From: Blastococcus sp. TF02-09
Lineage (GTDB): Bacteria > Actinomycetota > Actinomycetes > Mycobacteriales > Geodermatophilaceae
NCBI RefSeq assembly: GCF_003319105.1
Contig: NZ_QOHH01000001.1
Location: 310,001-374,000, forward strand
DNA: 64,000 nt
Direction of reading: 5' to 3'
Part shown: piece by piece, positions 32,709-42,329 of the stretch
Numbering within the stretch: position 1 is the first letter of the stretch
Layout: every line of letters starts with the position of its first letter
The notes under the pieces: model-generated
Told to the model about the DNA's origin: nothing
Database searches by the model: none
What the model saw: only the letters and a program-made list of their open reading frames with translations
Position numbers and translations under genes: made by a program

Positions 32709-33211
32709 CAGATCTCCTTGACGTGCTCGAACGGCTCGAGACAGCTGCGGCAGCGCCGCAGGGCCGTGCACGCGGTGGCGCCGAACTCGCTCTGCTCCAC
32801 GGTGTCGGGCGAACCGCACCGCGGGCAGGCCGCCGTCCGGCGCACCGCGCCCAGCTGCAGTGGAACGGGGCCGGGCGCCCGGGCCGGCGCCGCGCCCGGT
32901 GGCGCGATGCCCGCCGCGGCGAGCTTGCGGCGGCCCTCATTGCTGATCCAGTCGGTGGACCACGCGGGGGAGAGCACGGTTCGCACGTCGACAGCGGCGA
33001 ACCCGGCCCGGTGCAGGGCGAGCACCAGGTCGGCCCGCATGACGCCCATCGCGGGGCACCCGGAGTAGGTCGGCGTGACCTCGACGACGACGGTGCCGTC
33101 CTCGACCCGGACGTCGCGCAGGATGCCCAGGTCGGCGAGCGTCAGCAGGGGCAGTTCCGGGTCGGTGACCGTGCTGGCCACCGACCGGGCATCGACCGCT
33201 CCGGCGCTCAC
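32708..33211 (-). CDS. paaD: Phenylacetate epoxidase assembly protein PaaD
   Basis: 167 residues. The N-terminal DUF59/MIP18-like domain (ASTVTDPELPLLTLADLGIL, then TPTYSGCPAMGVM) has the conserved Cys. The C-terminal zinc ribbon has CPRCGSPDT and CRSCLEPFEHVKEI. PaaD is thought to help mature the epoxidase iron cofactor. GTG start overlaps the paaC stop by 4 bp. Confidence 0.94.
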   Translation of the reverse strand: MSAGAVDARSVASTVTDPELPLLTLADLGILRDVRVEDGTVVVEVTPTYSGCPAMGVMRADLVLALHRAGFAAVDVRTVLSPAWSTDWISNEGRRKLAAAGIAPPGAAPARAPGPVPLQLGAVRRTAACPRCGSPDTVEQSEFGATACTALRRCRSCLEPFEHVKEI

Positions 33212-34119
33212 CAGGTGGCCGCCGGGTGCTGCCGGGCCAGCCCCTGCAGGGTGGCGAGGAGGTCGGCCAGCTCGGGACCGTGCACACCCTGGCGCCCACG
33301 CGGAGGGGTCTCGGCCGGCCAGGCCGGCACGGTCAGGGTCGCCCGCTCCAGAACCGTGGTGAGCACGCCCCGTACCTCGTCGCGCACGTCGACCGGGTCG
33401 ACGGCCACCCCGAGGGTGGTCAGCCGGGCCTCGACGTCCGTGGCGGTGAACAGTTCGGCCGTCAGGGGCCACACGGCGGCGGCCCCCGCCCGGGCGCGCC
33501 GGGAGGACTCGGCCGTCCCGTCGCCGAGCCGCAGCACCCAGCGCGCGGCATGGTCCCGGTGGTAGGTCAGCTCGTGGACGCCCTTCGCGGCGATGGCGGC
33601 GAGCACCGGGTCGCGGGACCCGCGCAGCCGCGCGAACACCGCCAGTCGCACCGTCGTGGCGACGAGGAGCCGGATCATCGTCTGCGCGAAGTCGCCGTTC
33701 GGCGCCTCGACGAGAGCGGTGTTGCGGAACTCGTCGGCGTCCCGGAAGTAGGCCAGCGCGTCCTCGTCGGGGATGGACCCGGTCGCGAGGGTCCGCGACC
33801 GCCCGAGGACGCCGGTCGAGCCGGCGCGGGCCAGCAGGAGCCGGGCCTGGCCGAGCAGATCCAGGGCGATGTTGCCGAACGCGACCTCCTCCTCGAGCTC
33901 CGGCGCGTTCGTCATCCACTCCGTCAACCGTTGGGCGAGCACCAGCGCGTCGTCCCCGAGCATCAGGCAGTAGACGCCGAGATCGGCCGGGTCGACGCCG
34001 TCGGGGACGGTGGTGTCGACGCCGGCCAGCGGGTCGTCGAACCCGGTGCCGAACGCCCAGTGCCCGGCGTCGTCGTGCGCGTTGGTCAGCGCGTCGTAGA
34101 CGGTCTCCTCGTGCGCCAT
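33208..34119 (-). CDS. paaC: Phenylacetyl-CoA epoxidase structural subunit PaaC
   Basis: 303 residues, ferritin-like fold. Partner of the catalytic PaaA; it forms the PaaAC core. The start MAHEETVYDALTNAH is chosen as the first Met with family-like sequence. Recognisable blocks are LGDDALVLAQRLTEW, ELEEEVAFGNIALDLLGQAR and HRDHAARWVLRLGDGT. Located between paaB (10 bp gap) and paaD (4 bp overlap). Confidence 0.94.
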   Translation of the reverse strand: MAHEETVYDALTNAHDDAGHWAFGTGFDDPLAGVDTTVPDGVDPADLGVYCLMLGDDALVLAQRLTEWMTNAPELEEEVAFGNIALDLLGQARLLLARAGSTGVLGRSRTLATGSIPDEDALAYFRDADEFRNTALVEAPNGDFAQTMIRLLVATTVRLAVFARLRGSRDPVLAAIAAKGVHELTYHRDHAARWVLRLGDGTAESSRRARAGAAAVWPLTAELFTATDVEARLTTLGVAVDPVDVRDEVRGVLTTVLERATLTVPAWPAETPPRGRQGVHGPELADLLATLQGLARQHPAATW

Positions 34120-34129
34120 GCGGGGCCCT

Positions 34130-34495
34130 TCACATGTGGGGGACGTTCTCGGGGATGTCGTAGAAGGTCGGGTGCCGGTAGACCTTGTCACCGCTGGGGG
34201 CGAACATCGGGTCCTTCTCGTCGGGGCTGGAGGCGGTGATGTCGGCGGCCTTGACCACCCAGATGCTCACGCCCTCGTTGCGCCGGGTGTAGAGGTCCCG
34301 CGCCGCGTGCACGGCCATCTCGTCGTTGGGGGCGTGCAGCGAACCGACGTGCACGTGGTTGATCCCGCGCTTGCCGCGGACGAACACCTCGTAGAGCGGC
34401 CAGTCGCGGCGGACCTTCGACGGCCGGCTCTCGACCGGGATTTCAGGACCGGTGGGGACGGCGCCGTGGCCACCCTCGGCGGTGAAATCAGGCAC
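34130..34495 (-). CDS. paaB: Phenylacetyl-CoA epoxidase subunit PaaB
   Basis: 121 residues from a GTG that overlaps the paaA stop by 8 bp; an upstream in-frame start exists but is less likely. The core [41 protein letters not shown] and the C-terminal DIPENVPHM are PaaB family blocks. PaaB bridges PaaAC units in the multicomponent monooxygenase. Confidence 0.92.
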   Translation of the reverse strand: MPDFTAEGGHGAVPTGPEIPVESRPSKVRRDWPLYEVFVRGKRGINHVHVGSLHAPNDEMAVHAARDLYTRRNEGVSIWVVKAADITASSPDEKDPMFAPSGDKVYRHPTFYDIPENVPHM

Positions 34496-35447
34496 CGTGC
34501 TTCTCCGCATACGCGGTGGCCGCCTCGACGACCCAGGCGTTGTCGTCGCGGGCGGCCCGGCGGCGGGCGATGCGGACGGCGTTCATCGGCCCGTCGCCGG
34601 CGATGACCCGCTTGAACTCGTCCCAGTCGAGCTGCCCGAAGCGGTGGTGCCCGGTCGCGGCGTCGTAGCAGAGCTCCGGGTCGGGGAGCGTGACCCCGAG
34701 GACCTCGGCCTGGGGGACGGACATGTCGACGAAGCGCTGCCGCAGCTCGTCGTTGGTGTGCCGCTTGATGCCCCACGCCATCGACTGCGCGGTGTTCGGG
34801 CTGTCGTCGTCGGGCGGGCCGAACATCATCAGCGAGGGCCACCACCAGCGGTCGACGGCGTCCTGCACCATGGCCCGCTGCTCGTCGGTGCCGCGCATCA
34901 TCGTCATGAGCAGCTCGTAGCCCTGCCGCTGGTGGAAGGACTCCTCCTTGCAGACGCGGATCATGGCGCGGGCGTACGGGCCGTAGGAGCTGCGGCACAG
35001 CGGCACCTGGTTGCAGATCGCGGCGCCGTCCACGAGCCACCCGATCACCCCGACGTCGGCGTAGGTGAGCGTCGGGTAGTTGAAGATCGAGCTGTACTTC
35101 TGCGTGCCCTCGATGAGCTTGTCGGTGAGGTCGGCGCGGTCGGCCCCGAGGGTCTCGGCCGCCGAGTAGAGGTAGAGCCCGTGGCCGGCCTCGTCCTGCA
35201 CCTTGGCCAGCAGCACCGCCTTACGGCGCAGGCTGGGGGCGGCGAGCAGCCAGTCGCCCTCGGGCTGCATCCCGATGATCTCCGAGTGGGCGTGCTGCGC
35301 CACCTGGCGGATCAGGGTCTTCCGGTAGCCCTCGGGCATCCAGTCGCGCGGTTCGATCCGGTGGTCGGCGGCGAGGGTGGCGTCGAACTGGTCCTGCAGG
35401 GCCTTCTCGTCGGGGGCGGTCGGGCGGTCCAGCGAAGGCGCGGACAT
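34488..35447 (-). CDS. paaA: Phenylacetyl-CoA epoxidase catalytic subunit PaaA
   Basis: 319 residues, di-iron ferritin-like catalytic subunit of the phenylacetyl-CoA 1,2-epoxidase. Iron-binding helices are visible ([27 protein letters not shown] with ExxH patterns). ATG with GGAGA upstream. First gene of paaABCDE, which converts phenylacetyl-CoA to the ring epoxide. Divergent from paaK across a 78 bp promoter region with a clear operator-like palindrome. Confidence 0.96.
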   Translation of the reverse strand: MSAPSLDRPTAPDEKALQDQFDATLAADHRIEPRDWMPEGYRKTLIRQVAQHAHSEIIGMQPEGDWLLAAPSLRRKAVLLAKVQDEAGHGLYLYSAAETLGADRADLTDKLIEGTQKYSSIFNYPTLTYADVGVIGWLVDGAAICNQVPLCRSSYGPYARAMIRVCKEESFHQRQGYELLMTMMRGTDEQRAMVQDAVDRWWWPSLMMFGPPDDDSPNTAQSMAWGIKRHTNDELRQRFVDMSVPQAEVLGVTLPDPELCYDAATGHHRFGQLDWDEFKRVIAGDGPMNAVRIARRRAARDDNAWVVEAATAYAEKHGA

Positions 35448-35467
35448 CGGCTCTCCTGGGCTATTTA

Positions 35468-35483
35468 CTGACCAACTGGTCAG
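35468..35483. promoter_or_regulatory. Putative PaaR (TetR) operator between paaA and paaK
   Basis: CTGACCA-AC-TGGTCAG, a perfect inverted repeat centred in the divergent promoter. AT-rich flanks (ATTTA on one side, AATAGTGTGA on the other) could supply the -10 boxes. The TetR gene at 36866 lies in the paaK operon and is the natural binder, as PaaR proteins are in other actinobacteria. Confidence 0.7.
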
Positions 35484-35525
35484 GAATAGTGTGACCCACA
35501 CCACGCCCGCACACAAGGGACCGCC

Positions 35526-36869
35526 ATGACGACGACCGAGCAGACACCGGCAGCACGGCGAGTGGGCGAGGCGCCCGACCCGGCGCTGCTCGATCCCGTC
35601 GAGCGGATCGGCGTCGACGAGCTCCGTGCTCTCCAGCTCGAGCGGCTGCGGTGGTCGCTGCGGCACGCGTACGAGAACGTGCCGCACTACCGTCGAGCGT
35701 TCGACGCCGCCGGCGTGCACCCCGACGACTGCCGGGAGCTGGCCGACCTGGCGCGGTTCCCGACGACCAGCAAGGGCGACCTGCGCGAGAACTACCCGTT
35801 CGGGATGTTCGCCGTCCCGCAGGACCGGGTCCGGCGCGTGCACGCCTCGTCCGGCACCACGGGCACGCCCACCGTCGTCGGCTACACCGAGCGGGACCTC
35901 GACACGTGGGCGTCGGTCATGGCCCGATCGATCCGCGCCGCCGGGGGCCGGCCGGGGGACCGGCTGCACAACGCGTACGGCTACGGGCTGTTCACCGGTG
36001 GCCTCGGTGCGCACTACGGCGCCGAGCGGCTCGGCTGCACCGTCATCCCCGTGTCCGGGGGCATGACCCCGCGTCAGGTGCAGCTGATCCGCGACTTCGA
36101 GCCGCGGATCATCATGGTCACGCCGTCGTACATGCTGACCGTGCTGGACGAGTTCGAGAAGCAAGGCCTGGACCCGCGGGCCAGCAGCCTGGAGATCGGC
36201 ATCTTCGGCGCAGAGCCGTGGACGGAGGAGATGCGCCGGGAGATGGAGGAGCGGGCCGGGATCCACGCCGTCGACGTCTACGGCCTGTCCGAGGTCATCG
36301 GCCCCGGCGTCGCCCAGGAGTGCGTGGAGACCAAGGACGGCCTGCACGTCTGGGAGGACCACTTCTACCCGGAGGTCATCGACCCGATCACCGGTGAGGT
36401 GCTCCCCGACGGCGAGGAGGGCGAGCTGGCCCTCACCTCGCTGACCAAGGCGGCGATGCCGGTCGTCCGCTACCGCACCCGCGACCTCACCCGCCTGCTG
36501 CCGGGGTCTGCACGCCCCGCCTTCCGGCGGATGCGGAAGATCACCGGTCGCACCGACGACATGATCATCCTGCGTGGCGTCAACCTGTTCCCCACGCAGA
36601 TCGAGGAGATCGTGCTGCGCACACCAGGACTGTCCCCGCACTTCGCGCTCGAGCTCGTCACCCGCGGGCGGATGGACCACCTCGTCTGCCGCGTCGAGGC
36701 GCGGCCGGACTCTCCCGCGGACGGGCGCGCGGCCGCTGCGGCGGTGGTCGCCCAGGGGGTCAAGGACACCGTCGGGACCAGCATCGAGGTCCTCGTCGTC
36801 GATCCGGAGACCCTGCCCCGGTCGGTGGGCAAGCTGCAGCGGTTCGCCGACCACCGGGAGCGCGCGTGA
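35526..36869 (+). CDS. paaK: Phenylacetate-CoA ligase PaaK
   Basis: 447 residues, ANL-superfamily adenylating enzyme that makes phenylacetyl-CoA from phenylacetate, ATP and CoA. The P-loop-like motif [14 protein letters not shown] is near residue 110. [10 protein letters not shown] and [11 protein letters not shown] are the later core motifs. Ends with the AMP-binding C-domain [19 protein letters not shown]. First gene of the plus-strand unit, followed by a 4 bp overlapped TetR gene. Confidence 0.95.
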   Translation: MTTTEQTPAARRVGEAPDPALLDPVERIGVDELRALQLERLRWSLRHAYENVPHYRRAFDAAGVHPDDCRELADLARFPTTSKGDLRENYPFGMFAVPQDRVRRVHASSGTTGTPTVVGYTERDLDTWASVMARSIRAAGGRPGDRLHNAYGYGLFTGGLGAHYGAERLGCTVIPVSGGMTPRQVQLIRDFEPRIIMVTPSYMLTVLDEFEKQGLDPRASSLEIGIFGAEPWTEEMRREMEERAGIHAVDVYGLSEVIGPGVAQECVETKDGLHVWEDHFYPEVIDPITGEVLPDGEEGELALTSLTKAAMPVVRYRTRDLTRLLPGSARPAFRRMRKITGRTDDMIILRGVNLFPTQIEEIVLRTPGLSPHFALELVTRGRMDHLVCRVEARPDSPADGRAAAAAVVAQGVKDTVGTSIEVLVVDPETLPRSVGKLQRFADHRERA

Positions 36870-37477
36870 CGTCCACCGCCGACCCCACCCGCGCGCGCCG
36901 CGGCCGGCCCGGGCACTCGCTGGACTCGCTGCTCGACGTCGCCGTCGCCCTGTTCAACGAGCGCGGCTACGACGCCACCAGCATGGAGGAGCTGGCGACG
37001 CGTCTCGGCGTCACGAAGTCGGCGATCTACCACCACGTCCCGACCAAGGTCGAGCTCCTGCGGCTGGCCCTGGACCGAGCGCTCGACGCGCTCTCCGCCG
37101 TCACCACCGAGCCGGAGGCCACGACCGGTCCGGCCATCGATCGGCTCGAGCACGTCGTCCGGGGCTCGGTCCGCGTGCTGGCGGCCGAACTGCCGTTCGT
37201 CACGCTGCTGCTGCGCGTACGCGGCAACTCCCCGGTCGAGCAGGCGGCGCTGCAGCGGCGGCGTGAGTTCGACCACGTCGTCACCGACCTGGTGCGGGCG
37301 GCCGAGGACGAGGGCGACGTCCGTCCCGACGTCGACCCCGCCGTCACCAGTCGCCTGCTCTTCGGCACGGTCAACTCGCTCACCGAGTGGTACCGGCCCG
37401 ACGGCGGCCTCTCCGCCGACGACCTCGCCGACGCGCTGGTCACCACGACCTTCCGCGGGCTGCGCGCCCGGCCCTGA
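36866..37477 (+). CDS. TetR-family regulator, probable PaaR
   Basis: 203 residues, GTG overlapping the paaK stop by 4 bp. The helix-turn-helix lies at about residues 20-65 ([22 protein letters not shown]) and the rest is the TetR ligand-binding core. Sits with paa genes and faces the palindrome at 35468, so it most likely represses both paa units and is released by phenylacetyl-CoA as in known PaaR. The effector is inferred. Confidence 0.88.
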   Translation: MTSTADPTRARRGRPGHSLDSLLDVAVALFNERGYDATSMEELATRLGVTKSAIYHHVPTKVELLRLALDRALDALSAVTTEPEATTGPAIDRLEHVVRGSVRVLAAELPFVTLLLRVRGNSPVEQAALQRRREFDHVVTDLVRAAEDEGDVRPDVDPAVTSRLLFGTVNSLTEWYRPDGGLSADDLADALVTTTFRGLRARP

Positions 37478-37494
37478 CCTCGATCCCCGCCGGA

Positions 37495-37926
37495 TCAGGT
37501 GGGGTGGGCGACGACCCGGCTGTGCCCGCGCATCTCCGCGAGCAGCTGTCCGTCCGCGTCCCGGACGATGGCGACGTCGTAGATGCCGGTGCGCCCGACG
37601 ACCGAGCGCTCCACCGCGGACGCCGTGACCGCGTCCCCTTCGGCGGCCGGGGCGAGGTACTCGATGCTGCACGACCGTCCGACCGCCGGGAGGCCGTGGG
37701 AGTTGCAGGCCATCGCGAACGCGATGTCGCCCAGGGCGAAGAGCGCGGCGCCGTGGGCCGTGCCGTGGCCGTTGAGCATCGCCGGCCGGATGACCATGTG
37801 GGTACGCACGACGCCGGGCGCCACCCCGCTCACGGTGATGCCGAGCGCCCGCGCCGTCGCGTCGTCGGCCAGGAAGCGCCGGACTGCGTCCTCCGCCGCG
37901 GCCTGCGCGGCAGGGTCACCGCTCAT
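37495..37926 (-). CDS. paaI: Phenylacetate-pathway thioesterase PaaI
   Basis: 143 residues, hotdog-fold acyl-CoA thioesterase. Active-site region MLNGHGTAHGAALFALGDIAFAMACNS, with the conserved nearby ADP pattern replaced by GDI. PaaI hydrolyses ring-hydroxylated phenylacetyl-CoA that stalls in the pathway. Shares a 4 bp ATGA overlap with the upstream enoyl-CoA hydratase gene. Confidence 0.88.
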   Translation of the reverse strand: MSGDPAAQAAAEDAVRRFLADDATARALGITVSGVAPGVVRTHMVIRPAMLNGHGTAHGAALFALGDIAFAMACNSHGLPAVGRSCSIEYLAPAAEGDAVTASAVERSVVGRTGIYDVAIVRDADGQLLAEMRGHSRVVAHPT

Positions 37927-38714
37927 CGCCCGGTGAACACGGGGGGCCGCTTGGCGAGGAACGCCTCGACCGCCTCGCTGTGGTCGGCGGTCCGTCCCAG
38001 CGCGGCCTGGAGCCTCGCCTCGAGAGACAGGCTGTCCTCGAGCGAGTCGGTCGCGGCGGTGGCCAGGACGGTCTTCACCGCCCGGTAGGCCGCCGTCGGT
38101 CCCTGGGCCAGCCGGGTGGCCAGGGCCTGGGCCTCGGGGTGCACCCGGTCGGGCTCGACCACCCGGTGGACCAGGCCCCACTGCAGCGCCGTCTCGGCGC
38201 TGACCGGCTCGGGCAGGAGCAGCAGCTCCGTCGCGCGGGACAGGCCGAGGCAGTGGACGAGCCGGGACGCGAGGCCGGAATCGCTGGACAGGCCGATGCC
38301 GGTGAAGGCGGTGCCGAACTTCGCGCCGGCCGCGGCGACGCGGAGGTCGCCGGCGAGAGCGAGCCCCAGGCCGGCTCCCACGCAGGCGCCGTTCACCGCG
38401 ACCACGACCGGGACCCGGATCGCCGCCAGGGCCAGGACCATGGGGTTGTAGGACTCCGCGACCACCTCCATGGCGGTGGCGGGGTCGGCGCGCAGGGCCT
38501 CGACGTGCTCGGTCAGGTCCTGCCCGACGCAGAACGCCCGCCCGGCACCGGTCAGGACGACGGCGCGCACGGTCCCGTCCGCCGCGACGTCGTGCAGGAC
38601 GTCGGTCAGCTCGGCACGGGACCGGTGGGTGAGGCCGGAGTTCAGCAGGATCACGGTGGCGACGGCGTCGGCATCGGCGCGGGTCACGGTTGCTCCGGTC
38701 TGCGGCGTCGTCAT
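37923..38714 (-). CDS. Enoyl-CoA hydratase/isomerase, PaaG/PaaB-type
   Basis: 263 residues, crotonase fold. Oxyanion-hole segments AFCVGQDL and NGACVGAGLGLALAGDLRVA are present. In position it fits PaaG (ring-epoxide isomerase) or PaaF; sequence alone does not separate them. It starts at an ATG and is translationally coupled to paaI. The ring-cleavage gene paaZ and the later beta-oxidation genes paaH and paaJ are not in this window. Confidence 0.82.
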   Translation of the reverse strand: MTTPQTGATVTRADADAVATVILLNSGLTHRSRAELTDVLHDVAADGTVRAVVLTGAGRAFCVGQDLTEHVEALRADPATAMEVVAESYNPMVLALAAIRVPVVVAVNGACVGAGLGLALAGDLRVAAAGAKFGTAFTGIGLSSDSGLASRLVHCLGLSRATELLLLPEPVSAETALQWGLVHRVVEPDRVHPEAQALATRLAQGPTAAYRAVKTVLATAATDSLEDSLSLEARLQAALGRTADHSEAVEAFLAKRPPVFTGR

Positions 38715-38794
38715 CGTCGTCTCCTGGCACGAGAGATGAGGTGCAGGGGCCTGGCGGTGTCGACAGTGTCGACGTCGGCGACGCCTCGATCCAG

Positions 38795-38835
38795 CGACGG
38801 CGCCCCCTCCCGGGATCTGGGAGGGGGCGCCGTCG
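38795..38835 (-). terminator. Strong stem-loop after HPr gene
   Basis: A perfect 17 bp stem (arms 38795-38811 and 38819-38835) with a 7-base loop, 15 bp beyond the HPr stop on the minus strand. It separates the fructose PTS unit from the enoyl-CoA hydratase promoter. Confidence 0.8.
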
Positions 38836-38849
38836 TGGGTGGGTGCGTG

Positions 38850-39110
38850 CTACTCCGCGTCGAGGTCCTGGGCCACCAGGCCCGCGATCTGGTCGAGCAC
38901 CGCCTGGTCGTCGCTGCTCACCACGACCTCGGTGCCCTGCTTGGCGCCGAGGGTCATGATCATCAGCGGGGACCCGGCGTCGACCGGGTTCCCACCCGGG
39001 GTGGCCAGGGTGACGGGCACCCCGGCCTTCCCGACGGCCTCGGCGATCAGGGCGGCGGGCCGGGCGTGCAGCCCGACGCGCGATCCCACGGTGACGGTCT
39101 GGCTGGGCAT
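38850..39110 (-). CDS. ptsH: Phosphocarrier protein HPr
   Basis: 86 residues. Active-site H15 in VGLHARPA. The second conserved region PLMIMTLGAKQGTEV corresponds to the regulatory serine block, with Ser near 47. Cytosolic phosphocarrier between Enzyme I and EIIA. It is the last gene of the fruR-fruK-fruA-ptsH unit. Confidence 0.95.
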   Translation of the reverse strand: MPSQTVTVGSRVGLHARPAALIAEAVGKAGVPVTLATPGGNPVDAGSPLMIMTLGAKQGTEVVVSSDDQAVLDQIAGLVAQDLDAE

Positions 39111-39163
39111 CGGTCCTCTTCCTCGCTGCTGGGAATGCGTGCTCGTGTCCCTCTCTCTACCGC

Positions 39164-41290
39164 TCAGGCGCTCGCCGCGCGCGCCGGGACGGCGGAGGCC
39201 GGGGTGTGCGCGTGCTCGAGGTCGACGGCGTCCTCGGGGGCCTCCTCGGCATCGGACCGCCCGATGCTCTTGGCGACGGTCACGGCCAGGGCTCCGACGA
39301 TCATCCCGGCGATGATCGCCACCAGGAACATCAGCACACCGTTGATGGCGAAGAGCACGAACACGCCGCCGTGCGGGGCGCGCAGCTCGACACCGCTGGC
39401 CGCCGCGATCGCTCCGGTCGTGGCGCCGCCCAGCATCATCGAGGGGATGACCCGCAGCGGGTCGGCGGCGGCGAAGGGGATCGCGCCCTCGGAGATGAAC
39501 GACGCGCCCAGCAGCCAGGCGGCCTTGCCGTTGTCCCGCTCCGCGGGCGTGTAGAGCCGCGGCCGGATCGCCGTGCTCAGCGCCATGGCCAGCGGCGGCA
39601 CCATGCCGGCCGCCATGACGGTGGCCATGATGACCAGCTCCTGCTGCCCGCCGTCGCCGGCGATGGCGGCGGTGAGGCCGGTGGTGGCGAACACGTAGGC
39701 CGCCTTGTTCACCGGGCCGCCCAGGTCGAAGCACATCATCAGGCCGAGGATGATCCCGAGCAGGATCGCGGCCGAGCCGGTCAGGCCGTTAAGCCAGTTG
39801 CCCAGCCCCTCCAGCGCCGCGGCCAGGGGACGGCCGAGGACGACGACCATGAGGCCGCTGGAGATCAGCGTGGCCAACAGCGGGATGATCACGACCGGCT
39901 GGAGGCCCCGGACACCGGCCGGCAGCTTCCAGCGGCTGATCCACAGCGCGGCGAAGCCGGCGATGATGCCGCCGATCAGGCCGCCGATGAAGCCGGCGCC
40001 GACGGTCACCGACACGGCGCCGACGACGAAGCCGGGGACGATGCCGGGGCGGTCGGCGATCGCGAAGGCGATGTACCCGGCGAGGGCCGGCACCAGGAAG
40101 CCGAACGCCGCCTGGCCGAGCACCGTGCAGACCGCACCGAGGTAGCCCAGGAAGCCGTCGTTGAGGCCCTCGATGCCCGAGGCGCTCGGCAGGTCGAAGA
40201 ACGAGTTGTTCAGCACCCAGGACAGGGCGTAGCTCTGGCCCTCGACGTCGGGGTTGCCGTTGACGATCTGGTAGCCGCCGAAGAGGAAGCCGAGCGCGAT
40301 GAGCAGACCACCGGCCGCGACGAACGGGATCATGTAGCTGACGCCGGTGAGCAGCCAGCGCCGGATCTCCGACCCGGTCCGGGCCCCACCGCCGCCCGAC
40401 GCCGCGGGCGCCTCGGCCGAGGCGGCCCCGGACACCCGGCGGGCGTTGGGGTCGTCCGCGGCGGCCAGCGCCTCGCGGATCATCGCGTCGGGCTCGTTGA
40501 TGGCCCGCTTGGTCCCGCTCTGCACGAGCGGCTTGCCGGCGAACCGGCCCTGGTCCCGCACGCCGACGTCGACGGCGAAGATCGCGGCGTCCGCGGCCCG
40601 GATGACGGCGGGGTCCAGCGGCGTCGCACCGGAGGAGCCCTGGGTCTCGACGTGCACGTCGACCCCGGCCGCCTTGCCCGCGGCGACGAGCTTGTCGGCG
40701 GCCATGTAGGTGTGCGCGATGCCGGTCGGGCAGGCGCTGACGACGACGATGCTCTTGCGCGCGGCCGGCGCCCCGGACGCCGTTCCGGCCGGCGCAGTGG
40801 CCTGCGCCGCGGTCGCCCCGGCCGTCGCGGCCGCGGGTTCCGGTGCGACGACCTCCTCGACCAGGCGCACGATCTCCTCGGCCGAGGACGCCGACCGCAG
40901 CGAGGCGACGAACTCCGGCCGGACGAGCGCCCGGGCCAGCGCCGTGAGCAGCGTGAGGTGGTCGGCGTCGCCGTGGGCCGGCGCCGCGATGAGGAAGGCG
41001 AGATCGGCCGGCCCGTCCGGCGCGCCGAAGTCGACCTTCGGCCGGAGCCGGGCGAAGGCCAGCGAGGCCTCCGTGACCGCTGCGGAGCGGCAGTGGGGGA
41101 TGGCGATGCCGCCGGGCAGGCCGGTGGCGGCCTGCGCCTCGCGGGCGAGGACGTCGGCGTGCAGGGCATCGGCGTCGGTGGCCCGGCCGGCCCGGGCGAC
41201 CAACTCGGCCAGCCGGCGCACGACCGCGCCCTTGTCGGCACCGAGGTCGGCGTCGAGCGCGACCAGGTCGGTGGTGATCAGTGCGGGCAT
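39164..41290 (-). CDS. fruA: Fructose-specific PTS enzyme IIABC
   Basis: 708 residues. EIIA domain (1-150) with phospho-acceptor H66 (IAIPHCR), a linker rich in Ala/Thr/Pro, EIIB domain with phospho-cysteine C187 (VVVSACPTGIAHTYM) and a C-terminal EIIC domain with about nine membrane helices from near residue 330. Imports fructose and forms fructose 1-phosphate. The EIIB motif also carries the typical ETQGSSG segment. ATG with GAGAGG upstream. Confidence 0.95.
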   Translation of the reverse strand: MPALITTDLVALDADLGADKGAVVRRLAELVARAGRATDADALHADVLAREAQAATGLPGGIAIPHCRSAAVTEASLAFARLRPKVDFGAPDGPADLAFLIAAPAHGDADHLTLLTALARALVRPEFVASLRSASSAEEIVRLVEEVVAPEPAAATAGATAAQATAPAGTASGAPAARKSIVVVSACPTGIAHTYMAADKLVAAGKAAGVDVHVETQGSSGATPLDPAVIRAADAAIFAVDVGVRDQGRFAGKPLVQSGTKRAINEPDAMIREALAAADDPNARRVSGAASAEAPAASGGGGARTGSEIRRWLLTGVSYMIPFVAAGGLLIALGFLFGGYQIVNGNPDVEGQSYALSWVLNNSFFDLPSASGIEGLNDGFLGYLGAVCTVLGQAAFGFLVPALAGYIAFAIADRPGIVPGFVVGAVSVTVGAGFIGGLIGGIIAGFAALWISRWKLPAGVRGLQPVVIIPLLATLISSGLMVVVLGRPLAAALEGLGNWLNGLTGSAAILLGIILGLMMCFDLGGPVNKAAYVFATTGLTAAIAGDGGQQELVIMATVMAAGMVPPLAMALSTAIRPRLYTPAERDNGKAAWLLGASFISEGAIPFAAADPLRVIPSMMLGGATTGAIAAASGVELRAPHGGVFVLFAINGVLMFLVAIIAGMIVGALAVTVAKSIGRSDAEEAPEDAVDLEHAHTPASAVPARAASA

Positions 41291-41309
41291 GGGACCTCTC
41301 CCGGAGGCG

Positions 41310-42329
41310 TCAGAGGACGTCGCGGCCGGCGGCCGGAACGGAGGGGGGTGGAACGGGGGTGCTGCTGCCGGGGAGCCCGGCCATGACCCGGACGGCGGAA
41401 CCGTCCACGTGGGCCGGGCTGGGGACGGCAGATCCTGGGAGCGACGCGCTGGCCGACCCGTAGGCGACGGCGGAGCGCAGCCGCTCGGCCGGTGGCGCAC
41501 CGGCGAGGGAGGCGAGGAGGTGGCCGGCGAGGCTGCTGTCGCCGGCCCCGACCGTGCTGCGGACGGTGACCGCCGGCGGCCGGGCCGACCAGAGACCGCC
41601 GTCGGCGGTGCTCAGCACCGCGCCGTCGCCGCCCAGGGTGAGCAGCACCTCGCCGACGCCGCGCTCGTGCAGCGACCGGACGGCGGCCAGGAGCACCGCC
41701 GGGTCGGCGAGGACGTCGGCCTCGGTGCGGCCGGCCAGCTGGGCGAGCTCCTCGGCGTTCGGCTTGAGCAGGTCCGGCGCGGCCGCGGGACCGGCCTGCA
41801 GCAGGGCCAGCAGAGGTGCCTCGCTGGTGTCGACGGCGATCCGGGCGCCGGTGTCGCGCAGGGAGACGACGAGCTCGGCGTACCAGCCGGGCGGAGTCGA
41901 CGGCGGGAGCGATCCGGAGAGGACCACCCACTGCGCGGTGGCTGCGTGGGCGTGGAGCGCGCCGGTCAGCGCCGCCCGCGTGTGCTCGGTCAGCGGGGCG
42001 CCGGGCTCGTTGAGCTTCGTCGTCGTCCCGGCCGGGTCCACGAGGGTGTAGTTGGTGCGCACCGGGGTCTCGACGGGGACGGTCGCCAGCTCGAGGCCGA
42101 GGGCCCGCAGCGCCTGCAGGATGGGATCGGAGTCGGCGGCGGGGAGGACGGAGACGACGTCGCCGCCCGCCGCCGCGATCGCGCGCGCCACGTTGACGCC
42201 CTTGCCGCCGGGCTCGGTGCTGGTGCCGGCGAGCCGGACGATGCCGCCCTCGGTCAGCGGGACGGGCAGCTCGAGGGTGCGGTCCAGGCTCGGGTTCGCC
42301 GTGAGGGTCACCACCCGTGCGCCGCTCAT
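41310..42329 (-). CDS. fruK: 1-phosphofructokinase
   Basis: 339 residues, PfkB/ribokinase family; phosphorylates fructose 1-phosphate to fructose 1,6-bisphosphate. Family blocks: TANPSLDRTL at the start, EPGGKGVNVARA near 39, and GAGDSSLAGHLLA near 270 with the catalytic Asp. Start ATG overlaps the fruR stop by 4 bp. Confidence 0.93.
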   Translation of the reverse strand: MSGARVVTLTANPSLDRTLELPVPLTEGGIVRLAGTSTEPGGKGVNVARAIAAAGGDVVSVLPAADSDPILQALRALGLELATVPVETPVRTNYTLVDPAGTTTKLNEPGAPLTEHTRAALTGALHAHAATAQWVVLSGSLPPSTPPGWYAELVVSLRDTGARIAVDTSEAPLLALLQAGPAAAPDLLKPNAEELAQLAGRTEADVLADPAVLLAAVRSLHERGVGEVLLTLGGDGAVLSTADGGLWSARPPAVTVRSTVGAGDSSLAGHLLASLAGAPPAERLRSAVAYGSASASLPGSAVPSPAHVDGSAVRVMAGLPGSSTPVPPPSVPAAGRDVL

